Shown here: positions 7,385-15,038 of the stretch, in pieces
Layout: each line of letters starts with the position of its first letter
Numbering within the stretch: position 1 is the stretch's first letter
The notes under the pieces: model-generated
Database searches by the model: none
Seen by the model: only the letters and a program-made list of their open reading frames with translations
What the model was told of the DNA's origin: nothing
Assembly (NCBI RefSeq): GCF_006539985.1
Contig: NZ_BJOB01000023.1
Span: 1-41,035 of the forward strand
Source of the DNA: Kurthia gibsonii
GTDB taxonomy: Bacteria > Bacillota > Bacilli > Bacillales_A > Planococcaceae
Direction: 5' to 3'
DNA: 41,035 bases
Translations under genes and position numbers: made by a program

Positions 7385-8119
7385 GTGAATATCAAATTAA
7401 TTGCGATTGATTTAGATGGAACATTACTTGATTCACAACATGCAATTCGTCCACATACGATTTCGGTTTTACAACAAGCTGTAAAAGAGGGGATTCACGT
7501 TGTTGTTTGTACAGGGAGAGGCATTTCGCGTATTCGTCCATATGAAGCATTGATGGAATTAAAGCAACCTATTGTAGCGGCGAATGGTGCGGATGTGTAT
7601 TATGAGGCAGGGCATGTAGGAGAGAAAGCTTATATCGATCTCAAAACAGCACAGCATATTTTTAAAACGATTGAGGACATTGGCATACCTTTTTGGGGTT
7701 TTACAGATGCAGGTGAATTTATTGATGGAATACCAAATGAACAAGAGATTGCGCGCTGTTTAAAAATTGGCGTACAATCTGAAGATCCCAAGCAGTTACA
7801 AGCTTTTTATGAACAAGTAAAAGGGTGGCAAGATATCGAACTAACAAGTTCTGCTTCAACGAATTATGAAATAAATCAACTAGGTGTTTCAAAAGCATAT
7901 GGAATTGAAAAATTGTGTCGTCATTTACACATTTCTTTAGATGAAGTGATGTGTCTAGGTGATAGTGCAAATGATTTGGCACTTTTCCAAGTAGCAGGTT
8001 TTCCTGTCGCAATGCAAAATGCCATTTCAGATTTAAAAGAAATTGCAAAAGCAATGACCACATCGAATGACGAAGAAGGTGTTGCAAAAGCAGTTGAGTA
8101 CTATGTGCTAAAAAAATAG
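7385..8119 (+). CDS. Cof-type HAD-IIB phosphatase
   Basis: A 244-residue HAD hydrolase of the Cof/YwtE group, with motif I IDLDGTLLDS, motif II VCTGRG, motif III lysine in GVSKAYGIEKL and motif IV CLGDSANDLALF. The C2-type cap lies between motifs II and III and is somewhat shorter than in the usual 260-290 residue members. Such enzymes act on sugar phosphates, FMN or related compounds; the substrate cannot be assigned. The start is GTG at 7385, after GAGGTGA. It forms an operon with yfnB and ends at a terminator at 8136-8172. Confidence 0.87.
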   Translation: MNIKLIAIDLDGTLLDSQHAIRPHTISVLQQAVKEGIHVVVCTGRGISRIRPYEALMELKQPIVAANGADVYYEAGHVGEKAYIDLKTAQHIFKTIEDIGIPFWGFTDAGEFIDGIPNEQEIARCLKIGVQSEDPKQLQAFYEQVKGWQDIELTSSASTNYEINQLGVSKAYGIEKLCRHLHISLDEVMCLGDSANDLALFQVAGFPVAMQNAISDLKEIAKAMTTSNDEEGVAKAVEYYVLKK

Positions 8120-8135
8120 AGAATATAACGAATAG

Positions 8136-8172
8136 GATGTAGTCTTTAACAAGAAGAAGGCTGCATCTTTTT
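8136..8172 (+). terminator. terminator after the HAD gene pair
   Basis: An 11-bp stem with two G-U pairs (8136-8146 with 8157-8167) is followed by a run of five T. Confidence 0.7.
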
Positions 8173-8342
8173 ATACGCAAAAATGTATAAAAAAACCGTT
8201 AATGTACACATTTATTTGTTTTTTCTAAAAATTTATGAATCGAAGGTTGTATTTATGTTAGAAGTGAAATATTATGTATATAAAAGAAAAAATGATACAT
8301 ATTATACGCAAAATAATACATAGTGTAGAAAAGGTGAAGGGC

Positions 8343-8774
8343 ATGAAAATTGAATTTATCTCCAATGCATTTGAACATTTGAAAACGGCCTATTATGAAG
8401 ATTTCTTTTTTCAAGATGTAGAGGTAAGGGATTTAGAAAATGATCGAGTATTATTAACTTCTGATTTTCAAGGTAAGTTTCTGCAATTAATTTGGGATGT
8501 ACTAATTGAGTTTGAATCTCAAAAAACTATAAAAAAAGTAAAACAGTATGGTAAGAAGAACTTCTACTTATTTGAGCGTGTGGATAATCATATTTGTATT
8601 GAATTAAATGGTGAACGTTTTGTGGATGAAGATTATGCAATTTTCCATGAAGCATACTATGAAGCAACTAAACATTATTTACAGTTTATACGAAGAGAAA
8701 ATCCGCGTGTGGCATTACAAGAAAGTTTCCAGCAATTAGCCGCAAGTTGTTCCTATTTTGAACGTCGATTTTAA
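8343..8774 (+). CDS. hypothetical cytoplasmic protein
   Basis: I do not recognise this 143-residue protein. It has no signal peptide or membrane span and is rich in aromatic and acidic residues (YYEDFFFQDVEVRDLEND). The order looks like mixed alpha/beta, with predicted helices at the C-terminus (AIFHEAYYEATKHYLQF). I chose ATG 8343, five bases after AAGGTGA. An in-frame ATG at 8274 would add 23 residues but has only a poor ribosome site. It is followed by an AT-rich hairpin and a DUF2785 gene in the same orientation. Base composition matches its neighbours. Confidence 0.65.
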   Translation: MKIEFISNAFEHLKTAYYEDFFFQDVEVRDLENDRVLLTSDFQGKFLQLIWDVLIEFESQKTIKKVKQYGKKNFYLFERVDNHICIELNGERFVDEDYAIFHEAYYEATKHYLQFIRRENPRVALQESFQQLAASCSYFERRF

Positions 8775-8791
8775 GTAGTAGCCATTTTTTG

Positions 8792-8827
8792 AAAAAATAG
8801 TTATGATGAGTTGAAAACTATTTTTTT
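8792..8827 (+). terminator. AT-rich hairpin with T run
   Basis: Eleven perfect pairs (8792-8802 with 8816-8826) are followed by T and directly by the GGAGG of the DUF2785 gene. It may end the preceding transcript or attenuate read-through. Confidence 0.5.
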
Positions 8828-8840
8828 GGAGGCTATACAT

Positions 8841-9662
8841 ATGAACTTTATTGAACAAGCAACAACACTTTTAAATGGTGGCCCTACAATCCAACGTCAG
8901 TTTTTTTTAGAACCTCAAACTGAACTTTTAAATGACATGATCCAGCATCTAGGTGATGCCGATCCTCAAGTGCGTGATGAATTAAATTATCGTTTATTAA
9001 TTGATTTAGTACAGTATCATATTTTATCAGATGAGCAAAAACAACAATTGATCGACGAGATTGTATCACAAAATCTACTATTAGGTACAGTAGGAAGTAC
9101 ACATGGAACTACTGTATTTCAGCGTGCGCTTTCAACTGAATGGTTACGCTTACTTCTAACAGAAGATCAAATGAAAAGTGAATTAGGAAAGAAAATTTTA
9201 GAAGATGCACTTTTATTAATGGAGCGTGAACGTGACTTGCGTGCATACACAGAAGAGGGTTTTGCTTATTCTGTTGGAAATGCTGCTTTACTCATCTATG
9301 TCCTCTTGCAAGAACGTCAGGAATATACAACGTATGCAGCACCTGTATTGATGGCGATTCAATCAAATTTTTGGAAAGAGCATGTTTTTACAGATGATGA
9401 AGAAGAACGTTTTTTATCATTAATTGAGCTATTACTAACGAACGGTATAGAAGAAGATTTACTTGTAGAATGGATTGAACAAATCTTTGATCGCTTAGAG
9501 ATGATTTCTCAATATGAAGGATTTAGCGCACATTTCTTAAAAGGACGTACAGCAGTATTACAATTTATGCGTGCTTTCTATTTCACATTGAAATTCAAAA
9601 ATAATTACAAAAAATTGCAGTCTACAATTTCGATATTTATTCAAAAATGGTATAAAATTTAG
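8841..9662 (+). CDS. DUF2785 domain protein
   Basis: A 273-residue, mostly helical cytoplasmic protein. The N-terminal part (LLNDMIQHLGDADPQVRDELNYRLL) carries the family signature, in which a residue pair like DP and the RDEL helix are conserved. Repeated helical pairs follow, suggestive of an alpha-solenoid. DUF2785 proteins have no established function. The start at 8841 has GGAGG nine bases upstream; an upstream in-frame start at 8811 lies in the hairpin and is unlikely. The last residues (KNNYKKLQSTISIFIQKWYKI) are basic and may be a surface helix. Confidence 0.75.
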   Translation: MNFIEQATTLLNGGPTIQRQFFLEPQTELLNDMIQHLGDADPQVRDELNYRLLIDLVQYHILSDEQKQQLIDEIVSQNLLLGTVGSTHGTTVFQRALSTEWLRLLLTEDQMKSELGKKILEDALLLMERERDLRAYTEEGFAYSVGNAALLIYVLLQERQEYTTYAAPVLMAIQSNFWKEHVFTDDEEERFLSLIELLLTNGIEEDLLVEWIEQIFDRLEMISQYEGFSAHFLKGRTAVLQFMRAFYFTLKFKNNYKKLQSTISIFIQKWYKI

Positions 9663-9689
9663 TTAGTTTTGTATGAAAGAGACTAGACA

Positions 9690-9955
9690 TAATAAAATCA
9701 ATACGTCTCAAATATGAATAATTAAATCAATTGTATGCGTAGAAAAACACTCTGCGGGAATAGTATGAGCTAGAACCCTACATGAACGTAGTGAAGATGC
9801 GTTTGAAACCATGCTCATATGCACTTGGTGTAGTGGAGCAAGATTTTTAATCGGATGTTGTGTTATTTTTTGATTACTTCTAGTCGTTTTTCAAAGCAAA
9901 AATTGATGTAAAAGAACAATCCCGTATGATTTCAAAAATCATGCGGGATTTTCTC
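9690..9955. repeat. decayed dispersed intergenic repeat
   Basis: The segment 9750-9845 contains CTGCGGGAATAGTATGAGC and GCTCATATGCACTT, which pair (TATGAGC/GCTCATA), enclosing a GAACGTAGTGAAGATGCG stretch and followed by GTAGTGGAGCAAGA. This layout resembles the abundant CGGGAA...GGAGCGGAAA repeats of Bacillaceae intergenic DNA, as far as I recall them. The end, about 9885-9955, matches 33-110 of this window: TTTTTC-AAGC, AAATTGAT, then the AATCCCGTATGATTT hairpin. It looks like a mutated copy of the same element. Confidence 0.6.
9918..9951. terminator. hairpin of the repeat element
   Basis: The inverted repeat AATCCCGTATGATTT / AAATCATGCGGGATT has one G-U/A-C difference and is followed by TTCTCTG. 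It corresponds to the hairpin at 61-98. Confidence 0.5.
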
Positions 9956-10171
9956 TGTTGAGCACATTTTTTCTGATGCTCTTTATTTTTATTGATTTTC
10001 TTTTTAAAATATAATTCGTTTTTACTATGTTTATAGTGAAAAAAGTATTGTTTTAAAAAAGTGTTTATAAAAAAATAAGTCTTTAGAAATTAAATCTAAC
10101 TATTTTGTGACAAAAAAAGTATTAAATTCCTAAAAATAGATATTAAGGTAATTTTATGATGAAATAGTATG

Positions 10172-10199
10172 TTTAAAAATAAGAAATAAAGGTTATAAT
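10172..10199 (+). promoter_or_regulatory. candidate promoter of the 10291 gene
   Basis: A perfect TATAAT (10194-10199) stands 16 bp from a weak TTTAAA -35 box. The region is very AT-rich, so chance matches are likely. Confidence 0.3.
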
Positions 10200-10290
10200 T
10201 TGACTAGGTATGTATAATGAACAAAATAAACATTGGAGATATTGTCTTAATTTTAGAATTTATTAACATTATCTTATTGAGGTGAAATTT

Positions 10291-10878
10291 GTGCAATATA
10301 CATTAACTAAAGATGCATCGCTGTTTTTCATTGATGACAGTCAAGTACAAGAATTCACAAACTTATTTCATGAGCATTGTCACGACTTAGAATTTGAAAA
10401 AGGTTTGCTGAATGAAAAAGACGTCATACATAATTGCCTAAATCTTTGGTTAATGATGCGACATTTATCAAAAGACGTTATGGAATCAATGGAAAAAACA
10501 ATGTATTATACAGGAGATTTTTTAATTTTTGATGCAATACGAAAAAATAAATTTTTTCAACAAATTAAAAATACTCTTGTAGATGATCAAATTCGCCAAT
10601 GCCAAGTTGCGAGTTGTTTAGCGAATCAGTTGAATGTCTGGCTCTACGAGAAGGTGGGATCTCTAAAGTCGCTTACATTATTCAATGATCCAAATCAACC
10701 GTATTTTTTACTTCATCGAAACGCACATTTATGGGAGAATCGTGATTTTTTAGATGAAGTCGCTATGTATACAAAACGTGTCACAAACGCTTTAGCAGAT
10801 CGTGAACGATTTGGGCAAATTTTTAAACATGTATTTCAACAACTTGACCAATTTGAAGTGCAAGAAGAGAAAATTTAA
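10291..10878 (+). CDS. hypothetical protein
   Basis: I do not recognise this 195-residue protein. It is acidic, probably all-helical and cytoplasmic, with no signal peptide. Two stretches stand out: an N-terminal HEHCHDLEFEKG, rich in His/Cys/Asp/Glu, and SLTLFNDPNQPYFLLHRNAHLW with two more histidines. Metal binding is possible but only a guess. The start is GTG at 10291, six bases after GAGGTG; an in-frame GTG at 10282 is part of that ribosome site. It sits alone between the repeat-bearing gap and a terminator. Confidence 0.65.
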   Translation: MQYTLTKDASLFFIDDSQVQEFTNLFHEHCHDLEFEKGLLNEKDVIHNCLNLWLMMRHLSKDVMESMEKTMYYTGDFLIFDAIRKNKFFQQIKNTLVDDQIRQCQVASCLANQLNVWLYEKVGSLKSLTLFNDPNQPYFLLHRNAHLWENRDFLDEVAMYTKRVTNALADRERFGQIFKHVFQQLDQFEVQEEKI

Positions 10879-10947
10879 TCAAATCACGTGCATATAGTGC
10901 GAATAATTAAATAGAAAAATTAATCAAAAAATAGGTTCATTTTGGTG

Positions 10948-10978
10948 AAGGCTTGGGGGAAATCCCTTGCCTTTTTTC
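10948..10978 (+). terminator. probable terminator after the 10291 gene
   Basis: An AAGGC...GCCTT stem with inner GGG/CCC pairs is followed by six T. The stem contains an internal mismatch loop. Confidence 0.55.
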
Positions 10979-11002
10979 TTATGATTTATTATAAAATGTC
11001 AT

Positions 11003-11039
11003 AAAAAAAGAGCTTCAGCATACGCTTAGGCTCTCTTTT
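11003..11039 (-). terminator. terminator of ddh-azlC-azlD
   Basis: An 11-position stem (11009-11034 overall) with one mismatch has A-rich sequence on the left, giving a U run on the minus strand just after the azlD stop. Confidence 0.75.
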
Positions 11040-11047
11040 GTCTTACT

Positions 11048-11368
11048 TTAAAATATAAATCGGATCGTAGCCATACATACGACACCAACAATGACCGTAA
11101 TTGATAAACTTTTCGTCCAAATGGCAATGAGTACGGTTGGAATAAAAGCAGCTAGAATTGGCCAATTAAATGTCACGTAAGAGCCACTTGCATCAAAGAG
11201 GTTCGTCATAACGAGTGCACTCAAAATACAAACAGGGATATAAGCTAACCATCTTAAAATAATAGGTGGTAATATTACATTTTTAACGAATACAAAAGGT
11301 AGTACACGCGGCAACCACGTAACAACCGCACATCCAAGTAATAACCACATCATGGAAGACGTTATCAT
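11048..11368 (-). CDS. azlD: AzlD-family branched-chain amino acid exporter subunit
   Basis: A 106-residue membrane protein with four predicted spans and the family segment WLPRVLPFVF near residue 20. AzlD is the small partner of AzlC; together they export branched-chain amino acids and analogues such as 4-azaleucine in B. subtilis. The ATG overlaps the azlC stop as ATGA, with GGAGA five bases upstream, so expression is coupled. It is the last gene of the ddh-azlC-azlD unit. Confidence 0.88.
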   Translation of the reverse strand: MITSSMMWLLLGCAVVTWLPRVLPFVFVKNVILPPIILRWLAYIPVCILSALVMTNLFDASGSYVTFNWPILAAFIPTVLIAIWTKSLSITVIVGVVCMATIRFIF

Positions 11369-12087
11369 TTTTTCTCCGTCACCACCCCAATTGTCGCGAC
11401 AACCACTGTACCGACAAGTACCGCAATATGTGTGGATGTGAAATGTAAAAGGAAATAAATGATTACAGCCATATAGCTAATCAATTGTAAATAATGCATG
11501 ATTTTTGTATGGTTTGCAGCGGTGATAGATAGTACAAGTAAAGCAACAAACATAGCAGTGAGTGCAAAATCTAAGCCGAGCTTTTCAGGATTCGGAATCC
11601 ATTTTCCGATTAAGGCACCAACAACGGAAGCTGCAATCCATGCAAGATAGGCCGTTATATTTTGTCCGTCCATCCATCTCGGTCCAAGTGCTCCAGTTTG
11701 CGCTCTTTTTGTAACAGCTACTCCAAATGTTTCATCAGTTAAAAGAGAACCAAAGCCTATATTGCGTAGTAGACTTTGGCTCGTAAAGCTAGGAGCAATC
11801 GTTAGCGACATTAGTAGATGGCGTAAATTCACAATGAATGTCGTTAAAATAATAATTGAAGCAGGCGTTCCGGCAAGATATAGTCCACAAAAAATAAACT
11901 GGGCTGCACCTGCATAAACAAGAATCGACAGTAATGTGATTTCAAGTGTATTTAAATTTGAAGCGATTCCTACAACACCGAATGCAATCCCAATACTTAT
12001 ATAGCCGAATAGAGTAGGAAGACTATCTTTTACGCCTTTTATAAAGTGGTCTTCTTCTTGTTCACCAATCCTATCTGTTTTAAGCAT
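11365..12087 (-). CDS. azlC: AzlC-family amino acid exporter
   Basis: A 240-residue membrane protein with a charged N-terminal tail of about 18 residues and several spans. Family hallmarks include LFGYISIGIAFGVVG, VYAGAAQFIF and FIVNLRHLLMSLTIAP. It is the main subunit of an AzlCD exporter. An AAAGGAG site stands seven bases before ATG. It follows ddh by 22 bp. Export of branched-chain amino acids is the family role, but the linkage to ddh leaves open a link with lysine or diaminopimelate metabolism. Confidence 0.9.
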   Translation of the reverse strand: MLKTDRIGEQEEDHFIKGVKDSLPTLFGYISIGIAFGVVGIASNLNTLEITLLSILVYAGAAQFIFCGLYLAGTPASIIILTTFIVNLRHLLMSLTIAPSFTSQSLLRNIGFGSLLTDETFGVAVTKRAQTGALGPRWMDGQNITAYLAWIAASVVGALIGKWIPNPEKLGLDFALTAMFVALLVLSITAANHTKIMHYLQLISYMAVIIYFLLHFTSTHIAVLVGTVVVATIGVVTEKK

Positions 12088-12109
12088 ATCCTAACTCCTT
12101 TCGCATGAA

Positions 12110-13087
12110 TTATAATAATTCGGCACGCAATTGTTCAGGTGTTTTAGGTGAGATAGCACTGAACGGTACATCAAATACAGAAAGCGCACCGACATGACCT
12201 TTTTGAGATAGGCGATATGCTGCACGAGCATATGCAACTAATACGCTTGATGTAAAGTAAGGGTTACTCTCCAACTTAAGTGAAAACTCAAGAATTTGTT
12301 TATGACCAGCATCTGATTGACCAGAACGAATGACAAAACCGCCATGTGGCATGCCCGTATGATTCGTATTAAATTCATCTTCTGAGATAATATGAACTGT
12401 TGTATCGTAGTCTGCAAAATAGTTTGGCATCGTTACAATTTCTTCAGTAATCTTCGCCGCATCAGCACCTTTTTCTAATACGATATAGCATACACGTGTA
12501 TGCTTTTCACGTGTTGATAGTGCAGGTGCATCACCGTTACGTACTTTTTCTACTGCTTCTGGAACAGGTAATGTGTATTGAACAGCATTTTTAACACCGA
12601 TAATACGACGTACCGCATCGGAGTGACCTTGACTTAAGCCATCCCCCCAAAATGTATATGTATCCCCCTTCGGTAAAACAGCTTCTCCGAGTACACGATT
12701 TAGCGAGAATAAACCTGGGTCCCAACCTACTGAGATAATAGAAGTCGTATTTGATTTTTGATTTATAGCATCTACTGCTTCAAAGAATTCAGGGATTTTT
12801 GCATGTGTGTCAAAACTATCAATCGTATTAAACCACTGCGCAAAGTGAGGAACTTGCTCTGGAAGATCTGTAGCAGAACCGCCACAAATAATCATCGTAT
12901 CAATTTTGCCGATGAATTTTTCTGCATCATCTACGTGATGAATCGCTGCGTTCGATTGGATTTTTACCGTTGCAGGATCGCGACGTGTGAATACGGCCAC
13001 TAATTCCATGTCTTCATTTTGTGCAATGGCACCTTCTACACCACGACCTAAATTACCGTATCCAACAATCCCAATTTTAATTGTCAT
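12110..13087 (-). CDS. ddh: meso-diaminopimelate dehydrogenase
   Basis: A 325-residue enzyme that interconverts tetrahydrodipicolinate, ammonia and NADPH with meso-diaminopimelate in one step (EC 1.4.1.16), giving a short path to lysine and cell-wall cross-links. The NADPH site is GIVGYGNLGRGVE, and other family segments are CGGSATDLPEQ, DSFDTHAKIP, SVGWDPGLFSLNR and SQGHSDAVRRIIGV. Length matches the family. AAGGAG lies upstream of ATG, and a promoter is seen at 13125-13153. It leads an operon with azlCD. The enzyme is found in only some Bacillales, so it is a useful taxonomic hint. Confidence 0.95.
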   Translation of the reverse strand: MTIKIGIVGYGNLGRGVEGAIAQNEDMELVAVFTRRDPATVKIQSNAAIHHVDDAEKFIGKIDTMIICGGSATDLPEQVPHFAQWFNTIDSFDTHAKIPEFFEAVDAINQKSNTTSIISVGWDPGLFSLNRVLGEAVLPKGDTYTFWGDGLSQGHSDAVRRIIGVKNAVQYTLPVPEAVEKVRNGDAPALSTREKHTRVCYIVLEKGADAAKITEEIVTMPNYFADYDTTVHIISEDEFNTNHTGMPHGGFVIRSGQSDAGHKQILEFSLKLESNPYFTSSVLVAYARAAYRLSQKGHVGALSVFDVPFSAISPKTPEQLRAELL

Positions 13088-13124
13088 ACAAAACAGCTCC
13101 TTCTAAAAAATACAGTTTCTATAC

Positions 13125-13153
13125 AGTCTAATCTTAATTTGTAAAATTCACAA
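13125..13153 (-). promoter_or_regulatory. promoter of ddh-azlC-azlD
   Basis: On the minus strand TTGTGA (13148-13153) and TAGACT (13125-13130) are 17 bp apart, leaving a leader of about 30 bases before ddh. There is no room for a T-box or lysine riboswitch. Confidence 0.55.
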
Positions 13154-13240
13154 TATTTTATTTAGAATTATAATTTATTTTTTTCAGAATAATCAAAAGG
13201 TAAAATATCAAAAAAATTATAAAAAAGCATATTTTTATTA

Positions 13241-13246
13241 TATAAT
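13241..13246 (+). promoter_or_regulatory. -10 box of the interrupted secreted protein gene
   Basis: A perfect TATAAT lies 35 bp before the ATG; the -35 region (TATAAA) is weak. A 17-bp palindrome follows immediately. Confidence 0.45.
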
Positions 13247-13263
13247 ATTTGTTATAAACAAAT
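13247..13263. promoter_or_regulatory. 17-bp palindrome, possible operator
   Basis: ATTTGTT-ATA-AACAAAT is a perfect dyad placed at the expected transcription start of the 13282 gene. I know no regulator with this site, and AT-rich palindromes can arise by chance. Confidence 0.4.
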
Positions 13264-13281
13264 GATTAAAGAGGTGTATAA

Positions 13282-14400
13282 ATGAAATTAAATTATCAAA
13301 AAATAAGTATTGCGTTCATCGCTTTCTTATTGATAGTTAGCGGAGCCTTAAGTGTGAATAATTATTCAGCACAAGCAGCATAAGGAGACTCTGTTAAACT
13401 AGGTACAGTTGTTAAAAGAACGCTAGATGCAGATGGAATGGATTATTTCCAATTCACATCTACAAAAAAGCAAACAATGAAATTGTCTTTTAAAGATGCA
13501 GGTAAAAAAGCAATTGGTTTAGCTGTAGTGAAAGGATTAACAGCAAAACAAATTGAACAGTTAGAGCAAGAAACGATGTCAGATGCAGAATTTGAAAAAT
13601 TATTAGATGAAGTAAAAGTGGTCGCTTTAATTGACAATATGAAGGGCGAAGACTCAATCGGTCAACACACAGCATATGTAGGTTTACAAAAAGGTACATA
13701 TTTCGTTATGGCAATTGGTGAAGCTGCGGAAGTGAAAAAATATGGTAATGCATATAGCGTATCTTTAGCAAAATCAACAAAAAAATACGTTGAATATGAA
13801 TCAAATGATACACGTGCAAAAGCAACAGCAATGCAGCGTAGCAAAGTGTACGAAGGGTCACTTGCATTCTTATTTGACGATGTCGATTATTATAAAGTGC
13901 AAGTGCCAACAACAGGTAAATTGGTATTGAAAGCATCAACAAAAAAACGTGCAGACTTTTCAATGAATATTTACGATGCGAAGAAAAAGAAATTAAAAAA
14001 GACAACAACGAAGTCAGGTAATCATTACGTGACAACAGCATCTGTTAAAAAAGATACGTATTATGTACGTGTTAGCGGAGATGCCTATGATGAATTTTTA
14101 TTACATTATCAATTAAAAGCATATGTGAAAACAGCAACACCAAAAGCAAGTGTCGTGAATAAAAAGGGTACAAAAAACGACCGCATAAAAGTGACAGGTG
14201 TGAAAAAAGGTGATACAGTCATCATTTATGCAGATGCTAAAAAGAAAAAAGTAATCGCGCAGAAGAAAGCAACTTCTTCAACGGTAACTTTTAAAACAAC
14301 AAAGTTGTCAGATCGCGGTGGTAAAGTATATGTGACAGCTAAGAATAATATACTTTATACAAGTTCGACAAAATCTGTAACATACAAAAAAGTAAAATAA
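13282..14400 (+). pseudogene. secreted PPC/Ig-like protein interrupted by TAA after the signal peptide
   Basis: The reading frame opens at ATG 13282 (GAGGTG upstream) and encodes a 33-residue signal peptide, ending in the cleavage-like YSAQAA. It then meets TAA at 13381-13383 and continues in the same frame for 338 codons to 14400. The first ATG after the stop is at 13438, which would give a 320-residue protein with no export signal or ribosome site. The mature part is very lysine-rich. It contains two regions like bacterial pre-peptidase C-terminal domains (YFQFTSTKKQTMKLSF; VDYYKVQVPTTGKLVLKAS) and a C-terminal Ig-like domain (DRIKVTGVKKGDTVIIYAD). It is probably a surface adhesin-like protein inactivated by a single nonsense change, or read through. 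No frameshift is present and the frame is otherwise clean. Confidence 0.8.
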
Positions 14401-14405
14401 TAAAC

Positions 14406-14446
14406 AAAAAGGACTTCAACCGATTTTATGGCTTGAAGTCCTTTTT
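14406..14446. terminator. bidirectional terminator
   Basis: A 14-bp perfect stem (14406-14419 with 14433-14446) has A and T tracts at its ends. It serves the interrupted secreted protein on the plus strand and the SET gene on the minus strand. Confidence 0.85.
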
Positions 14447-14462
14447 ATATAGGATGACCGAA

Positions 14463-14849
14463 TTATTCTGATTTTTCTTCTTGGAACCAAAGAGCGTCTT
14501 GATCATCAATATCACCATTATAATTAATAAATACTTCTTCACCTTGTTTAATATCTTTATAAGCAAAGAAATCGAATGTATGATTATCAAAATTAATTTC
14601 GTAGTCTGCATTCGGAGTATAACTATGATTGAATAACATGCCATATCCAAGTAGGATTGCTGAACGTCCAATGCCATATTCGAATGCATAGTCTGCTAAC
14701 AATGTTTTTTCAATGTGTTCATGTTCTTCATTCGGATAAGCAATTACAGGTGCTTGATGAAAAAGTGTTCCTTTTTTTATATCGACACTTGCGAAAACAC
14801 CACGGTTAAATTCTCCATCACTGATGGGAGATACTTTTACTTCAATCAT
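14463..14849 (-). CDS. SET-domain protein
   Basis: A 128-residue protein consisting only of a compact SET domain, the fold of S-adenosylmethionine-dependent protein lysine methyltransferases. Readable motifs are RGVFA (16-20), the knot-forming NHSYTPNADY (74-83) and GEEVFINYNG (103-112), where the tyrosine is the usual catalytic residue. Pre-SET and post-SET cysteine clusters are absent, as is normal in short bacterial forms. The substrate is unknown. The start follows a GGGG-type site in the A-rich leader (AATAGGGGAAAAAA). It is monocistronic, facing the interrupted secreted gene across a shared terminator. Confidence 0.85.
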   Translation of the reverse strand: MIEVKVSPISDGEFNRGVFASVDIKKGTLFHQAPVIAYPNEEHEHIEKTLLADYAFEYGIGRSAILLGYGMLFNHSYTPNADYEINFDNHTFDFFAYKDIKQGEEVFINYNGDIDDQDALWFQEEKSE

Positions 14850-15038
14850 TTTTTTCCCCTATTCACGTCAAAATTTTTCTCTTTAACTATAACACTCTTT
14901 TAACTCTATGTTAATGGGCAGAATTTACAAACAATTCATATCATCTTAATTGAATGTCATATAAAAGACCTATATAATAGAAGTAAGTAACAAGCACAAG
15001 TCTCAGTTATGGACAGAGATTTAGAAGGAGGATACGCG

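Larger units (their letters stand above)
9663..10290. other. 628-bp gap with decayed repeat and a weak promoter
   Basis: No convincing gene is visible. The left 300 bp is less AT-rich and has hairpin-forming sequence that resembles dispersed intergenic repeats of Bacillales (see the repeat entry). The right part is very AT-rich and carries a candidate promoter. A 22-codon ORF (10217-10285) ends within the ribosome site of the next gene and lacks its own, so I do not call it. Confidence 0.6.

Noticed and set aside
10217-10285. 22-codon ORF directly before the 10291 gene
   Set aside because: It lacks a ribosome site and its stop is part of the next gene's ribosome site; AT-rich DNA gives such ORFs by chance.
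13088-13281. Possible T-box or lysine riboswitch upstream of ddh
   Set aside because: The region is too short and AT-rich; the best promoter leaves a leader of only about 30 bases.
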